Below, piece after piece: positions 54,622-64,000 of a DNA stretch of 64,000 bases (positions are counted from its first letter, which is position 1; every line of letters starts with the position of its first letter). The position numbers and the translations under genes were made by a program. The notes under the pieces were generated by a model. It was not told the origin of the DNA and did no database searches. It saw only the letters and a list, made by a program, of their open reading frames with translations. Location: assembly GCF_041435215.1 (NCBI RefSeq), contig NZ_CP108394.1, positions 310,001 to 374,000 of the forward strand, in the 5' to 3' direction. Origin of the DNA: Streptomyces sp. NBC_01314 (GTDB taxonomy: Bacteria > Actinomycetota > Actinomycetes > Streptomycetales > Streptomycetaceae).

Positions 54622-55188
54622 TCACTGCGTTTCGCGTGAGAAGGCCGCGACGATGGTGCGGGCCAGCTCGTCACCGGCCGCGGCGCTGCCGAGCCGCTGC
54701 TCGTCGAGCTGGTCGAGTGCGGCGACGACGAGCCCGCCGTAGGCCGCGACCAGCCACTCGGGCGACAGGTCGCCGCGCAGCTCGCCGGCCTGCTGGCGGT
54801 CGGCGACGTACTTCTTGAACTCGACCGTGTTGGTCAGGTTCTGCCGTCTGTCGCTGGAGGCGATCAGGAACCGGTATCGGTCACCGAAGGCCATGATGTC
54901 GCCGCTCAGTCGGAGCAGTACGTCGAGGGCTGGGCCGCTCTCGCGCAGGCGCCGCGCCATCAACTCGTCCACCTCGGCGACGACATGGGCGTGGATCGCC
55001 TCGACGAGTTGCTCGCGGGTGGCGAACCATCGGTACATCGTGGCCCGTCCGATGCCGGAGGCGGAGGCGATCTCCGTCATGCTCGCGCCGGGGTTCTCGG
55101 CGAGTGCCGTAGCCGCCGCCGACAGCACATAGCGCCGCGCCTGCGCGCGAGGGCCGGGCATGTCGTCGGTGTGAGGCAAGCGGGGCAT
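54622..55188 (-). CDS. TetR-family transcriptional regulator
   Basis: A 188-residue repressor. The helix-turn-helix is clear (SMTEIASASGIGRATMYRWF, then TREQLVEAIHAH), followed by a helical ligand domain ending in LARTIVAAFSRET. ATG at 55188 has AGGA at 8-9 bases distance; ATG at 55194 is too close to it. It lies 154 bp downstream of the SDR gene on the same strand, so the two may be co-transcribed. It is the best candidate to bind the double palindrome at 56152-56187. Confidence 0.9.
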   Translation of the reverse strand: MPRLPHTDDMPGPRAQARRYVLSAAATALAENPGASMTEIASASGIGRATMYRWFATREQLVEAIHAHVVAEVDELMARRLRESGPALDVLLRLSGDIMAFGDRYRFLIASSDRRQNLTNTVEFKKYVADRQQAGELRGDLSPEWLVAAYGGLVVAALDQLDEQRLGSAAAGDELARTIVAAFSRETQ

Positions 55189-55342
55189 AGACATCAATCC
55201 TACGGTGACGGAGCGAGCCGGAGCAGCCGACCTGGGCTTGCCGACGACCTGGGCATGTCGTTGATCGGACTGCCCGGACCGTACGAGGACGCGGCGGCGT
55301 GGCTGGGGAAGCCGACCTCGCTGGGAGGCATACCGTGCGCTC

Positions 55343-56116
55343 TCACTCGCGGAGCATCGCGCCGCCGTTGACCGACCAGACCTGCCCGTTGATCCACTCG
55401 CCGTCGTCGGACAGGAGGAAGGCCACTGTGCCGGCCAGGTCTTCCGGCTTGCCGAAGCGGGTGCTGGGAAGCGTCATGCGGGTGAACTCCAGCGCCTCCG
55501 GGCTCAGAGCCATCTTCTGCGCGGATTCGGTCAGGACGACTCCGGGAGACACGCAGTTGCAGCGGATGCCCTGCTTGCCCCAGCGGGAGGCGATGTGCCG
55601 GGTGAGTGCGTTGATCCCCGCCTTGCTCGTCTGGTACGCCGCGCGCTGGTGGTCGCCCACGTGCGCCGCGAGGGAGGAGGTATTGACGATGGCACCACCG
55701 CCCTGTTCCAGCAGCAGGGGAAGGACCGCGCGGCTGGTGAGCGCGAAGCCGATCAGGTTCACTTCCAGGGTGCGCCGCCATACGGCCGGGTCCATGTCCA
55801 GCAGGTCGCCGTCACGGCCCAGGGTCTCCGCCGAGACGTCGGCGGCGACGTTGTAGAGGCCGTCGACTCCGCCGAGTCGGGAGACGGCGGTGTCGACGAG
55901 CGCACGTACCGAACTCTCGTCGCCGAGGTCGAACTCGACGGCGAGAGCCGTTGCGCCGGTATCGGTGAGGCGCTTGGCGGTGGCCTCGGCCGCGTCGATG
56001 TCGACGTCACCGACCACGACCGCCGCGCCCTCGGCCGCGAGCCGCTCGGCGGTGGCCGCGCCGATCCCGGAGGCACCTCCGGCGACGATGATGCGCTTTC
56101 CGTTGAGACCTCTCAT
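55343..56116 (-). CDS. Short-chain dehydrogenase/reductase
   Basis: A 257-residue SDR oxidoreductase. The NAD(P)-binding GGASGIGAATAERLA is followed by GDVDID, which suggests preference for NAD(H); catalytic Ser is in VNTSSLAAHV and Tyr-x-x-x-Lys in AAYQTSKAGINALTRH; the family tail GQVWSVNGGAML is present. GGAG precedes ATG. It is divergent from the fossil pyrimidine operon and shares the double-palindrome region with it. Substrate unknown; a link to pyrimidine or hydroxy-acid metabolism is only suggested by position. Confidence 0.92.
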   Translation of the reverse strand: MRGLNGKRIIVAGGASGIGAATAERLAAEGAAVVVGDVDIDAAEATAKRLTDTGATALAVEFDLGDESSVRALVDTAVSRLGGVDGLYNVAADVSAETLGRDGDLLDMDPAVWRRTLEVNLIGFALTSRAVLPLLLEQGGGAIVNTSSLAAHVGDHQRAAYQTSKAGINALTRHIASRWGKQGIRCNCVSPGVVLTESAQKMALSPEALEFTRMTLPSTRFGKPEDLAGTVAFLLSDDGEWINGQVWSVNGGAMLRE

Positions 56117-56151
56117 GACACAGCTCCTGTCCTGGATGATGCGACATCCCC

Positions 56152-56187
56152 GTCTCTAAATGAGACGCTACTATCTCAACATGAGAT
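56152..56187. promoter_or_regulatory. Double palindromic operator between SDR gene and fossil operon
   Basis: Two matching palindromes, GTCTC-taaat-GAGAC at 56152-56166 and ATCTC-aacat-GAGAT at 56173-56187, with centres 21 bp apart, two helical turns. The shared form is RTCTC-N5-GAGAY. The pair lies 36-71 bp upstream of the SDR start. Size and spacing suit a TetR-family repressor binding as two dimers; the adjacent TetR protein is the natural candidate. Confidence 0.7.
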
Positions 56188-56239
56188 GGGCAAGTATCAC
56201 TTCGGGGTTGCGCCCTGCGCTCACCGACCGCGTTCCGAG

Positions 56240-56510
56240 GGCAAGAGCGCCGTTGGTCCCGCAGGACGTCGCCGTACCCAACCGTGTCGGACGTGAGGAC
56301 AACGAGTACGGGGAGCTGGCCGTCGACTTCTACGGCACCTCGTATGTGGCCGACCCGCTGGGCAACTTTGCGGGTGGGAAGGGCAGTTCGACCTCGGAGG
56401 AGCTGCTCCTGCGCGACCTGGACATGGACCTGATCCGCAAGGTGCGCAACGCCTGGCAGTTCTACCGCGGCCGCCGGCCGGAAGCCTACGGCGCCATCGT
56501 CGCGCCGTAA
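56240..56510 (+). pseudogene. C-terminal fragment of a nitrilase-family amidase (beta-ureidopropionase-like)
   Basis: About 85 residues match the end of carbon-nitrogen hydrolases of the N-carbamoyl-beta-alanine amidase type: VAVPNRVGRED, FYGTSYVADPLGNFAGGKGS, RDLDMDLIRKVRNAWQFYR, RRPEAYGAIVAP. The N-terminal two thirds, including the catalytic Glu, Lys and Cys, are missing; the fragment begins right after the operator region. Such enzymes do the last step of reductive pyrimidine degradation. It stops 12 bp before the dihydropyrimidinase start. Confidence 0.78.
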
Positions 56511-56522
56511 GCGGGGACGGCG

Positions 56523-57792
56523 ATGAAGACGCTGATCAAGAACGGCACGGTCGTGAACGCGACCGGTACGGCCCGCGCGGACGTCCTGTCGACGGCGAGA
56601 CGATCGCCGCCGTCGTGGTGCCCGGTTCGCGGCTGCTCGGAGTGGAGTTGGAGGCCCGGGTCGACACGGTGATCGACGCGGCCGGGAAGTACGTGGTCCC
56701 CGGCGGTGTCGCGGTGTCGACGCCCACACGCACATGGAGATGCCGTTCGGCGCCGCCTTCGCGAGCGATACCTTCGAGACCGGGACCCGGGCCGCGGCCT
56801 GGGGCGGTACGACGACCATCGTGGACTTCGTCATCCAGTACCCGGACCCCTTTTCATGGCGTACAAGGACGTGTTCCTGTCCGACGATGGGCAAATTCTG
56901 CGCGCCTTCCAGAAGGGCGCGGACAACGGCGCGCTGATGCTGGTGCACGCCGAGAACGGCGCCGTGATCGACGTACTCGCCCAGCAGGCCCCGCCGCCGG
57001 GCGGACCATGCCGTACCACCATGGGCCGCCCGGCCCTGGCAGGCCGAGGCGAAGGCGACACACCGCGCGATCATGCTCGCCGACCTCACCGGCGCGCCCC
57101 TGTACATGGTGCATGTGAGCGCCAAGCAGGCCGTCGAGCAGATCGCGGCGGCACGCGACCGGGGCCAGAACGTGTTCGGCGAGACCAGTCCTCAGTACCT
57201 GTACCTCTCCCTGGAGGAGCAGCTGGGCGCGCCAGACTTCGAGGGCGCCAAGTGGGTGTGCTCCACCCCGCTGCGCGCGCGGGCGGAGTGCCACCAAGAC
57301 CACATGTGGCAGGCGCTGCGCACCAACGACACCCAGCTGGTCTCCACCGACCACTGGCCGTTCTGCATGAAGGGCCAGAAGAACCTGGGGATCGGGGACT
57401 TCTCGAAGATCCCCAACGGCATCGGCTCGGTCGAGCACCGCATGGACCTGCTCTACCAGGGCGTCGTCGACGGCCGGATCTCACTGCCCCGGTGGGTCGA
57501 GATCAGCTCGACCACCCCGGCCCGGATATTCGGGATGTACGGGAATAAGGGGGTGATCCAGCCGGGTGCCGACGCCGATGTCGTCGTCTACGACCCGAAC
57601 GGTCACACCTCCATCGGCGTGGGCGCGACCCACCACATGAACATTGACCACTCGGCCTGGGAGGGCTTCGAGATCGACGGCCACGTCGACATCGTGCTCT
57701 CGCGCGGCGAGGTCGTCGACGGCGGCACCTACCTCGGCCCCAAGGGCCACGGCCAGTACGTCAAGCGCGGCCTGAGCCAGTACCTCGTCTGA
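56523..57792 (+). pseudogene. Dihydropyrimidinase/hydantoinase with deletions and frameshifts
   Basis: Family text is clear but spread over three frames: TLIKNGTVVNATGTARADV at the start, DGETIAAVV after a lost base near 56590, AHTHMEMPFGAAFASDTFE with the metal-binding HTH after another shift near 56710, then FMAYKDVFLSDDGQILRAF after a deletion of about 60-80 codons near 56850. The last part from about 57050 is intact (GAPLYMVHVSAKQAVEQI, STPLRARAECHQDHMW, VSTDHWPF, ISLPRWVEISSTTPARIFG, SQYLV). The missing block includes the carboxylated Lys region, so the enzyme is dead. It once opened dihydrouracil or dihydrothymine. Confidence 0.85.
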
Positions 57793-57812
57793 AGCAGGAA
57801 CGGAGAATACTC

Positions 57813-58791
57813 ATGGACTTCGGCGTCGTCGCCCAGACCAACCCGCCAGCCGCGCGTACCGTCGCGCTCGCCGAACTGGCCGAACAGCACGGGTTCAGCC
57901 ACTTCTGGACCTTCAACTCGCACATTCTGTGGCAGGAGCCGTACGTCATCTACTCACGGATCCTCGAACGGACCTTGCGGATCGTCGTCGGACCGATGGT
58001 GACCAACCCCGCCACCCGTGACTGGGCGGTCACCGCGTCGCTGTACGCGACGCTCAACAACATGTACGGCAACCGCACCATCTGCGGGATCGGCCGCGGC
58101 GAGTCGGCCGTGCGGGTCGCCAACAACTCCCCCACCACGCTCAAGGCGCTGCGGGAGGCCGTCAACCCTGCAATTCCCGTGGAGCCACGGCTCCCAACTC
58201 GATGTCTGGGTCGCGGCGTACGGGCCGCTCGCCCTCAAGCTCGCCGGTGAGGCCGGGGACGGCTTCATCCTCCAGCTTGGTGACGTCGACATCGCCACCT
58301 GGATGATCCGCACGGTCCGGGCGGCAGCGGAGGCGGCGGGCCGCGACCCGCGATCGGTGAAGTTCTGCGTGGCCGCCCCCATGTACATCACCGACGGCAC
58401 CGAGACCGGCCTGGCGCACGCGCGCGAGCAGTGCCGCTGGTTCGGCGGCATGGTCGGCAACCACGTCGCAGACATCGTCGCCAAGTACGGCTCCGACGGG
58501 GCGGTACCGCAGGCGCTCACCGACTACATCAAGGGCCGCGAGTCGTACGACTACAACGAGCACGGTCGCGCCGGCAACACCCACACCACGTTCGTGCCCG
58601 ACGACATCGTCGACCGCTTCTGTCTCATCGGCACCGCCGAAGAGCACGTCACCAAACTGAAGCAGCTCGAAGAACTGGGTGTCGACCAGTTCGCCGGCTA
58701 CCTCCAGCACGACAGCAAGGAAGAGACGCTTCGCGTGTACGGCGAGACGGTCATCCCTGCCCTGCGGAGCGGGCGAATCACCAAGGCGTGA
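57813..58791 (+). pseudogene. LLM-class flavin/F420-dependent oxidoreductase with internal deletion
   Basis: The first part (57813 to about 58165) reads MDFGVVAQTNPPAARTVALA, FWTFNSHILWQEPYVIYSR, NRTICGIGRGESAVRVANN. The second lies in another frame (LQFPWSHGSQLDVWVAAYG, GDGFILQLGDVDIATWMI, to the natural end SGRITKA). About 20 residues are missing between them and the frame changes, so no full protein can be made. This subgroup of luciferase-like oxidoreductases is often encoded with dihydropyrimidinases, which fits the neighbours. Confidence 0.82.
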
Positions 58792-58816
58792 TCCTTCCTT
58801 ATTCAAGCAAAGAAGC

Positions 58817-58830
58817 CTTATCATGATAAG
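58817..58830. promoter_or_regulatory. Perfect palindrome at the start of the pseudouridine kinase gene
   Basis: CTTATCATGATAAG, 14 bp, perfectly symmetric, 26 bp after the LLM stop and directly in front of the kinase start codons. It could be an operator for the kinase's own N-terminal DNA-binding domain or for another regulator. Confidence 0.5.
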
Positions 58831-58831
58831 T

Positions 58832-59947
58832 ATGATGCTGACGCAACGGGAACGCGAGATCCTCGCACTCCTGCGCCGTGACCCTCTGGCAGGACCCCAG
58901 GTGCTGGCAGAGGCCTTGGGGACGACCCGCACCGCGGTGAACGTCCATCTCTCCAACCTCGGCAAGAAGGGCGCCATCCTGGGGCGCGGCTACATCGTCC
59001 GGCAGGACAACGCGGTGGTCGTGGTCGGCGGGGCGAACATGGACCACAAGGTCCGCAGTCTGGCACCGGTGACCCGGCACACCAGCAACCCCGGCGTCTC
59101 CCACACCAGTCCGGGCGGGGTCGGGCGCAACATCGCCGAGAACCTCGCCCGGCTGGGCACCCCCACGCACCTGATCGCCGCCGTCGGCCGGGACGCGGCG
59201 GGTGAGGCGCTGCTGCGCGACACCCAGGCCGCCGGGGTGCGCACGGACCACGTCCACCTCAGCGCCCATCCCACCGGCACCTACACCGCCGTCCTGGACG
59301 CGGACGGCGACCTACTGGTGGCGATCGCCGACATGACGGCCACGGACGAACTGTCCCCCGCCGATCTCCACCACACCCGTGAACTGGTGGCCGGCGCCGC
59401 GATGCTGGTGCTCGACGGCAACCTCGCCACGGTGACGCTCAACTACGTCGTAGAGCTGGCCAAGGCAGCCGACGTCCCGGTGGTCATCGATCCGGTGAGC
59501 GTCCCCAAAGCGGCGCTGCTGGGCCCCGGGATCATGCCGGAGCGCCCGTACTTCGCCATCACGCCCAACAAGGACGAGCTCCAGGCGCTGGTGGATCTCC
59601 CGGTCGACACCGACAAGGAGATCCTTTCCGCCGCCGCCGCGCTGCACGACCAGGGCGTCAGCCACGTCTGGGTGCGGCTCGGCCCGCAGGGCAGCCTGCT
59701 GAGCAGCGCGGGCCAGGAGCACACCTTCCTGCCCGCGCCCCCGACCGAGGTCGTGGACGTCACCGGCGCCGGGGACTCCATGCTCGCCGCCTTCGTGCAC
59801 GCCGTCCTGGCCGGGGCCGAGCCCGTCGAGGCCGCGCGCTTCGGCCACGCCGCCGCCGCGCTCACCGTCGCCGCCACCACGACCGTACGACCCGACCTGA
59901 CCCCGCGCCTCGTCGAGGACGCACTGAACCACTCTTACGGAGACTGA
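58832..59947 (+). CDS. psuK: Pseudouridine kinase, PfkB family, with N-terminal winged-helix domain
   Basis: A 371-residue protein. The first ~55 residues are a helix-turn-helix domain (LTQREREILALLRRDPLAGP, TTRTAVNVHLSNLGKKG). The rest is a ribokinase-like sugar kinase with SHTSPGGVGRNIAENLARLG, the GxxxTG-type ATP site region TPNKDELQALV and the catalytic DVTGAGDSMLAAFVHAVLAG. The next gene encodes pseudouridine-5'-phosphate glycosidase, so the substrate is most probably pseudouridine. Starts at 58823, 58832 or 58835 are possible; 58832 leaves the palindrome free. The stop is one base before psuG. Confidence 0.86.
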   Translation: MMLTQREREILALLRRDPLAGPQVLAEALGTTRTAVNVHLSNLGKKGAILGRGYIVRQDNAVVVVGGANMDHKVRSLAPVTRHTSNPGVSHTSPGGVGRNIAENLARLGTPTHLIAAVGRDAAGEALLRDTQAAGVRTDHVHLSAHPTGTYTAVLDADGDLLVAIADMTATDELSPADLHHTRELVAGAAMLVLDGNLATVTLNYVVELAKAADVPVVIDPVSVPKAALLGPGIMPERPYFAITPNKDELQALVDLPVDTDKEILSAAAALHDQGVSHVWVRLGPQGSLLSSAGQEHTFLPAPPTEVVDVTGAGDSMLAAFVHAVLAGAEPVEAARFGHAAAALTVAATTTVRPDLTPRLVEDALNHSYGD

Positions 59948-59948
59948 G

Positions 59949-60869
59949 ATGACCACGCACCACCCCATGCTGACGATCACCGACGAGGTCCGGGACGCCC
60001 TGCACGACGGCCGCCCGGTCGTCGCCCTGGAGAGCACGATCATCAGCCATGGCATGCCTTATCCCCAGAACGTGGAGATGGCCACCGAGGTCGAGAAGAT
60101 CATCCGAGACAACGGCGCGGTTCCGGCGACCATCGCGGTGCTGCACGGCAGGCCCCGGATCGGTCTGGAGGCCGACGATCTCGAACTCCTGGCGACCAGC
60201 CCCCATGTCGCCAAGGTCAGTGTCCGCGACCTCGGACACGTCGTCGCCCGGGGCGCCCACGGCGCGACGACGGTGGCGAGCACGATGCGCCTGGCGGCAC
60301 TCGCAGGGATCCCCGTCTTCGTGACCGGCGGTATCGGCGGGGCGCACCGGGGCGCCCCCACCAGCTTCGACACCAGCGCCGATCTCACCGAACTCGCCAC
60401 GTCTCCCGTCGCAGTGGTCAGCGCGGGTGTGAAGAGCATCCTCGACATCGCGCTGACCCTGGAAACCCTGGAGACCCTGGGCGTCCCGGTCATCGCCTAC
60501 GGCACGGACGAGTTCCCCTCCTTCTACTCCCGGACCAGCGGCCACACCTCGCCCCTGCGCTCCGACTCCCCCGAAGAGATCGCCGCGGTGATGCGAGCCC
60601 ACTGGGAACTGGGCGCCACCGGCGGCCTGAACATCGCCAACCCGATCCCCGAGGCCGACGAGATCCCCGCCGAGCGTATCGAGGGGATCATCCAGCAGGC
60701 CCTCGCCTCAATGGACAAGGTCGGCATCGGCGGCAAGGAGGCTACCCCGTACCTCCTGGGCAAGATCGTCGAACTCACCGAGGGCGAGAGCCTTCGCGCG
60801 AACATCGCCTTGGTCAACAACAACGCCCGCCTGGGTGCCCGTATCGCGGTGGCGTTCGCTCAGAAGTAA
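59949..60869 (+). CDS. psuG: Pseudouridine-5'-phosphate glycosidase
   Basis: A 306-residue lyase that splits pseudouridine 5'-phosphate into uracil and ribose 5-phosphate. Family motifs are VALESTIISHGMPYPQNVEM, the catalytic-lysine region of VSVRDLGHVVARGAHGATTV, GIPVFVTGGIGGAHRGA, VVSAGVKSILDI, ETLGVPVIAYGTDEFPSFYS and GGLNIANPIPE. The length is normal and the gene is intact. Its product uracil would have fed the reductive pyrimidine pathway encoded just upstream, now broken. Confidence 0.94.
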   Translation: MTTHHPMLTITDEVRDALHDGRPVVALESTIISHGMPYPQNVEMATEVEKIIRDNGAVPATIAVLHGRPRIGLEADDLELLATSPHVAKVSVRDLGHVVARGAHGATTVASTMRLAALAGIPVFVTGGIGGAHRGAPTSFDTSADLTELATSPVAVVSAGVKSILDIALTLETLETLGVPVIAYGTDEFPSFYSRTSGHTSPLRSDSPEEIAAVMRAHWELGATGGLNIANPIPEADEIPAERIEGIIQQALASMDKVGIGGKEATPYLLGKIVELTEGESLRANIALVNNNARLGARIAVAFAQK

Positions 60870-61059
60870 CTGCCAGCACGCCACTCCCTCGCGTCGGCCT
60901 CAAGACAAGGTGACCAGGCGGCCTCGGCGGCTGACCGCAGACGTCGGTCTGAGGTTCCCCCGAGATGCGGGGAAAGGTGACAGCAGGTCAGATGGGTCTC
61001 ATGAGAGGAGCCCAGACGATGCCTGCCCCGAGGAAGGCACTGGCACGTTGGCTGACCGG

Positions 61060-61901
61060 TGGGATGATCTTCGGATCGGTCAGGCTGAGAGGGGCCGTCC
61101 GTGGGGAGTGCGTCGCTGTCATACAAGGGGCACCGGTATCCGGTCGAGGTGATCTCCCACTGTGTGTGGCTGTACTTCCGTTTCCCGCTGTCGTTCCGCG
61201 AGGTCGAGGAGCTGATGCTTGAGCGCGGCGTGACTGTCTCTTATGAGACGGTGCGGCGGTGGTGCACCAAGTTCGGACAGCGGTACGCAGGTGCGCTGCG
61301 CTGGCGGCAACCCCGGCCGGGTGACAAATGGCACCTGGACGAGGTCTTCATCAAGATCAATGGAGAACCGAAGTACCTGTGACGGGCCGTCGACCAGGAC
61401 GGCAACGTCCTGGACATCCTGGTGCAGAACCGCCGGGACAAGGCCGCGGCCAGACGCTTCTTGCGCCGCCTGCTGGAGAAGACCCGCACGGTGCCGCGGG
61501 TGGTCGTCACGGACAAGCTCCGCTCCTACGGCGCCGCCCGCCGCGAGGTCAGGCCCTCCGTCGAGCACCGCCAGTCGAAGTACCACAACAACCGGACCGA
61601 GAACAGCCACCAGCCCACCAGGCAGCGCGAACGGGCGATGAAGGGCTTCCGCTCCGTGGGCGGAGCACAGCGGTTCCTCTCCGCGTTCAGCGGTATCTCG
61701 CCGCACTTCCGACCCCGCCGCCACCTGATGCCCGCACACGACTACCGCGCCGAAATGACCGTCCGCTTCGCAATCTGGGAGCAGATCACCGGCGTCGCCA
61801 GCCTGCCCACCGCACCGTGAGCACACAGCCGCAACCGGGCTCCACCCCACCACGACGCACCATCAGACAGCCACTCACCCAACAACGTGACAGCGCCCTT
61901 C
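61060..61901 (+). mobile_element. IS6-family element with nonsense codon
   Basis: One transposase frame and a right end CAACAACGTGACAGCGCC at 61884-61901, matching the end of the relic at 50.1 kb. No matching left end was found, so the left limit is a guess and the element may be truncated. Confidence 0.72.
61101..61820 (+). pseudogene. IS6-family transposase broken by an in-frame stop
   Basis: The frame reads YKGHRYPVEVISHCVWLYF, FREVEELMLERGVTVSYET, WHLDEVFIKINGEPKYL and then TGA at 61381-61383. The same frame continues with RAVDQDGNVLDILVQNRRDK, VVVTDKLRSYGAARREV and ends at 61820. IS6 transposases have Trp (TGG) at that position, so a single G-to-A change has stopped the gene. Otherwise the DDE motif is complete. 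GTG at 61101 is the start. Confidence 0.88.
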
Positions 61902-62304
61902 ACCGCGACACGGCCCGCCGACAGGGCTGCCTACGTGTGGTGGCGGGCATCATCACGCTGGTCCTGCCGGCCGCCGCGGACGTGCTCATCACCGCCGCCA
62001 ACGGCAAGACACTCTGGCCGGTGCTCCTGCTCCTGTCGCTCGGCCTCGCGGCCGTCCGTGAGGCAGCGATGTCAGCGAAGCAGCGCAGCAGTAGCGCAGA
62101 CGACATGAGTCATACGCCCGCCCGTCTTCGAGCTACCGGCCGGACGATCCTCGGTCACGTCAGGAAGCCAGATCAGCCGACACGGACCGGCGCGACACGG
62201 CCGCTGCAGGCCACCCCGGGCAGTCGCGGCGCGGTCCACCCCAGCTCGCGAACCCACCTATGCATCTAGTTGCACAGCATCGATTTGCATATTACGGTGC
62301 GCTC
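61821..62304. other. Gap between IS6 element and PadR gene
   Basis: Contains the right IS6 end (61884-61901). Beyond it, 61935-62080 has a plus-strand frame with hydrophobic text (VVAGIITLVLPAAADVLIT, LWPVLLLLSLGLAAVREA) that may be a membrane-protein relic; no family was recognised. The last 50 bases hold the putative PadR operator. Confidence 0.4.
62261..62274. promoter_or_regulatory. Imperfect palindrome upstream of the PadR gene
   Basis: TGCATCTAGTTGCA, 31 bp before the chosen PadR start, with a further TTTGCATA word at 62284-62291. PadR regulators commonly bind AT-rich inverted repeats with TGCA or ATGT arms in front of their own genes, so this is a plausible autoregulatory site. Confidence 0.4.
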
Positions 62305-62849
62305 ATGGCTTTGGAGCACGCGATTCTTGTGTCCTTGGCGGAAAAGTCCGCCACGGGATACGACCTGGCGCGCCGGTTCGACGCATCGATCGGTTACTTC
62401 TGGAAGGCCAGCCACCAGCAGATCTACAAGGTGCTGGGCCGGATGGAGCGCGCCGGCTGGGTTGAGTTCGAGACCGTGGCCCAGGACGGGCGACCCGACA
62501 AGAAGGTCTACGTTCTGACATCGGCTGGTCGCGATGAGCTGGGTGTGTGGACATCCCAGGCAACGCCGGTCGAGTACCTGCGCAGCGAGTTCGCGATCAA
62601 ACTGCGTGCCCTGCCATTCGGAAACCCGACTGCGATCGTCGAAGATGTCCGCACCCGTCGCCGGGTGCACGAAGAACGCCTCGCCTACTACGCCGAGAGC
62701 GCCGCGCGCTTCTATCCCGACCCCGACGCCCTGCGCCCGGACCAGATGGGCGCCTGGCTCGTGCTGCGCGGGGGAATGCTGGCCGAGGAGACCGCGCTGG
62801 CCTGGTGCGACGAGATTCTGCAGCGGCTGGCGCCCGAGGAGACGGATCG

Positions 62850-62853
<4 letters not shown>
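62305..62853 (+). CDS. PadR-family transcriptional regulator
   Basis: A 182-residue regulator. The winged helix begins at once (ALEHAILVSLAEKSATGYDL, FWKASHQQIYKVLGRMERAG, KVYVLTSAGRDEL) and a C-terminal helical dimerisation domain of the PadR_C type follows (ERLAYYAESAARFYPDPDAL, RGGMLAEETALAWCDEILQR). ATG at 62305 is preferred to starts up to 15 codons upstream because the family begins there. It precedes a decayed gene and a FadH-type reductase on the same strand and may control them. Confidence 0.9.

Positions 62854-64000
<1,147 letters not shown>

Overview
The window looks like a chromosomal stretch of a Streptomyces-like actinomycete. The DNA is very GC-rich, GTG and TTG starts are common, ATGA/GTGA gene overlaps are frequent, and it carries LacI-controlled glycoside hydrolase clusters, an MMPL pump with an actinobacterial NarL-type two-component pair, a secreted S8 protease and ISAs1/IS701/IS630/IS21/IS3/IS30/IS6-type insertion sequences. 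This assignment rests on gene content and composition only.

0-9 kb: a carbohydrate ABC importer (binding lipoprotein plus two permeases) reads leftward into the start of an alpha-L-rhamnosidase cut by the window edge. A divergent LacI regulator follows, then a GH3 beta-glucosidase. A 15-bp operator-like word occurs once upstream of the importer and, inverted, once upstream of the GH3 gene, so these genes probably form one small glycoside regulon. A decayed GH30/discoidin gene follows. 9.2-14 kb: a compact operon of an MBL-fold hydrolase, an amidohydrolase and an isocitrate lyase/PEP mutase-superfamily enzyme with a TetR gene downstream; the pathway is unknown. 15.5-19.6 kb: MMPL transporter with a palindromic operator candidate, then a histidine kinase and LuxR-type response regulator, then a dead ABC ATPase.

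20.5-33.7 kb: the main sugar island. A second LacI regulator, an alpha/beta esterase and a five-gene leftward operon (MFS transporter, GH2, an unassigned alpha/alpha-toroid glycosidase, GH3, GH1) are tied together by four copies of a CTAACGCGCGTTAG-like operator. Fragments of a GH43 and another GH1 gene lie inside the operon, so it was once larger. The likely job is uptake and stepwise hydrolysis of an acylated plant-type beta-glycoside or oligosaccharide.

33.9-50.2 kb: a transposon graveyard. An ISAs1 element truncates a tyrosine recombinase, and an IS701 element sits beside it. Two IS630-type elements (A and B) occur in direct order and again as an inverted copy. In the inverted copy, B is nested inside A and an IS21 element is also nested inside A; removing both insertions and their target duplications restores exactly the 1169-bp length of A. 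An IS3 element split by an IS30 element truncates a CDH-family gene, and an IS6 relic truncates a TetR gene.

50.5-64 kb: a secreted subtilisin-like protease and the relic of a paralogue. Then comes a TetR/SDR pair with a double palindromic operator facing a fossil reductive pyrimidine degradation operon: a nitrilase tail, a broken dihydropyrimidinase and a broken LLM oxidoreductase. This runs into an apparently intact pseudouridine kinase (with its own DNA-binding domain) and pseudouridine-5'-phosphate glycosidase. An IS6-type element with a nonsense codon, a PadR regulator, a decayed NTF2-like gene and the start of a FadH-type 2,4-dienoyl-CoA reductase close the window. No rRNA gene, intact tRNA gene or CRISPR array was seen.
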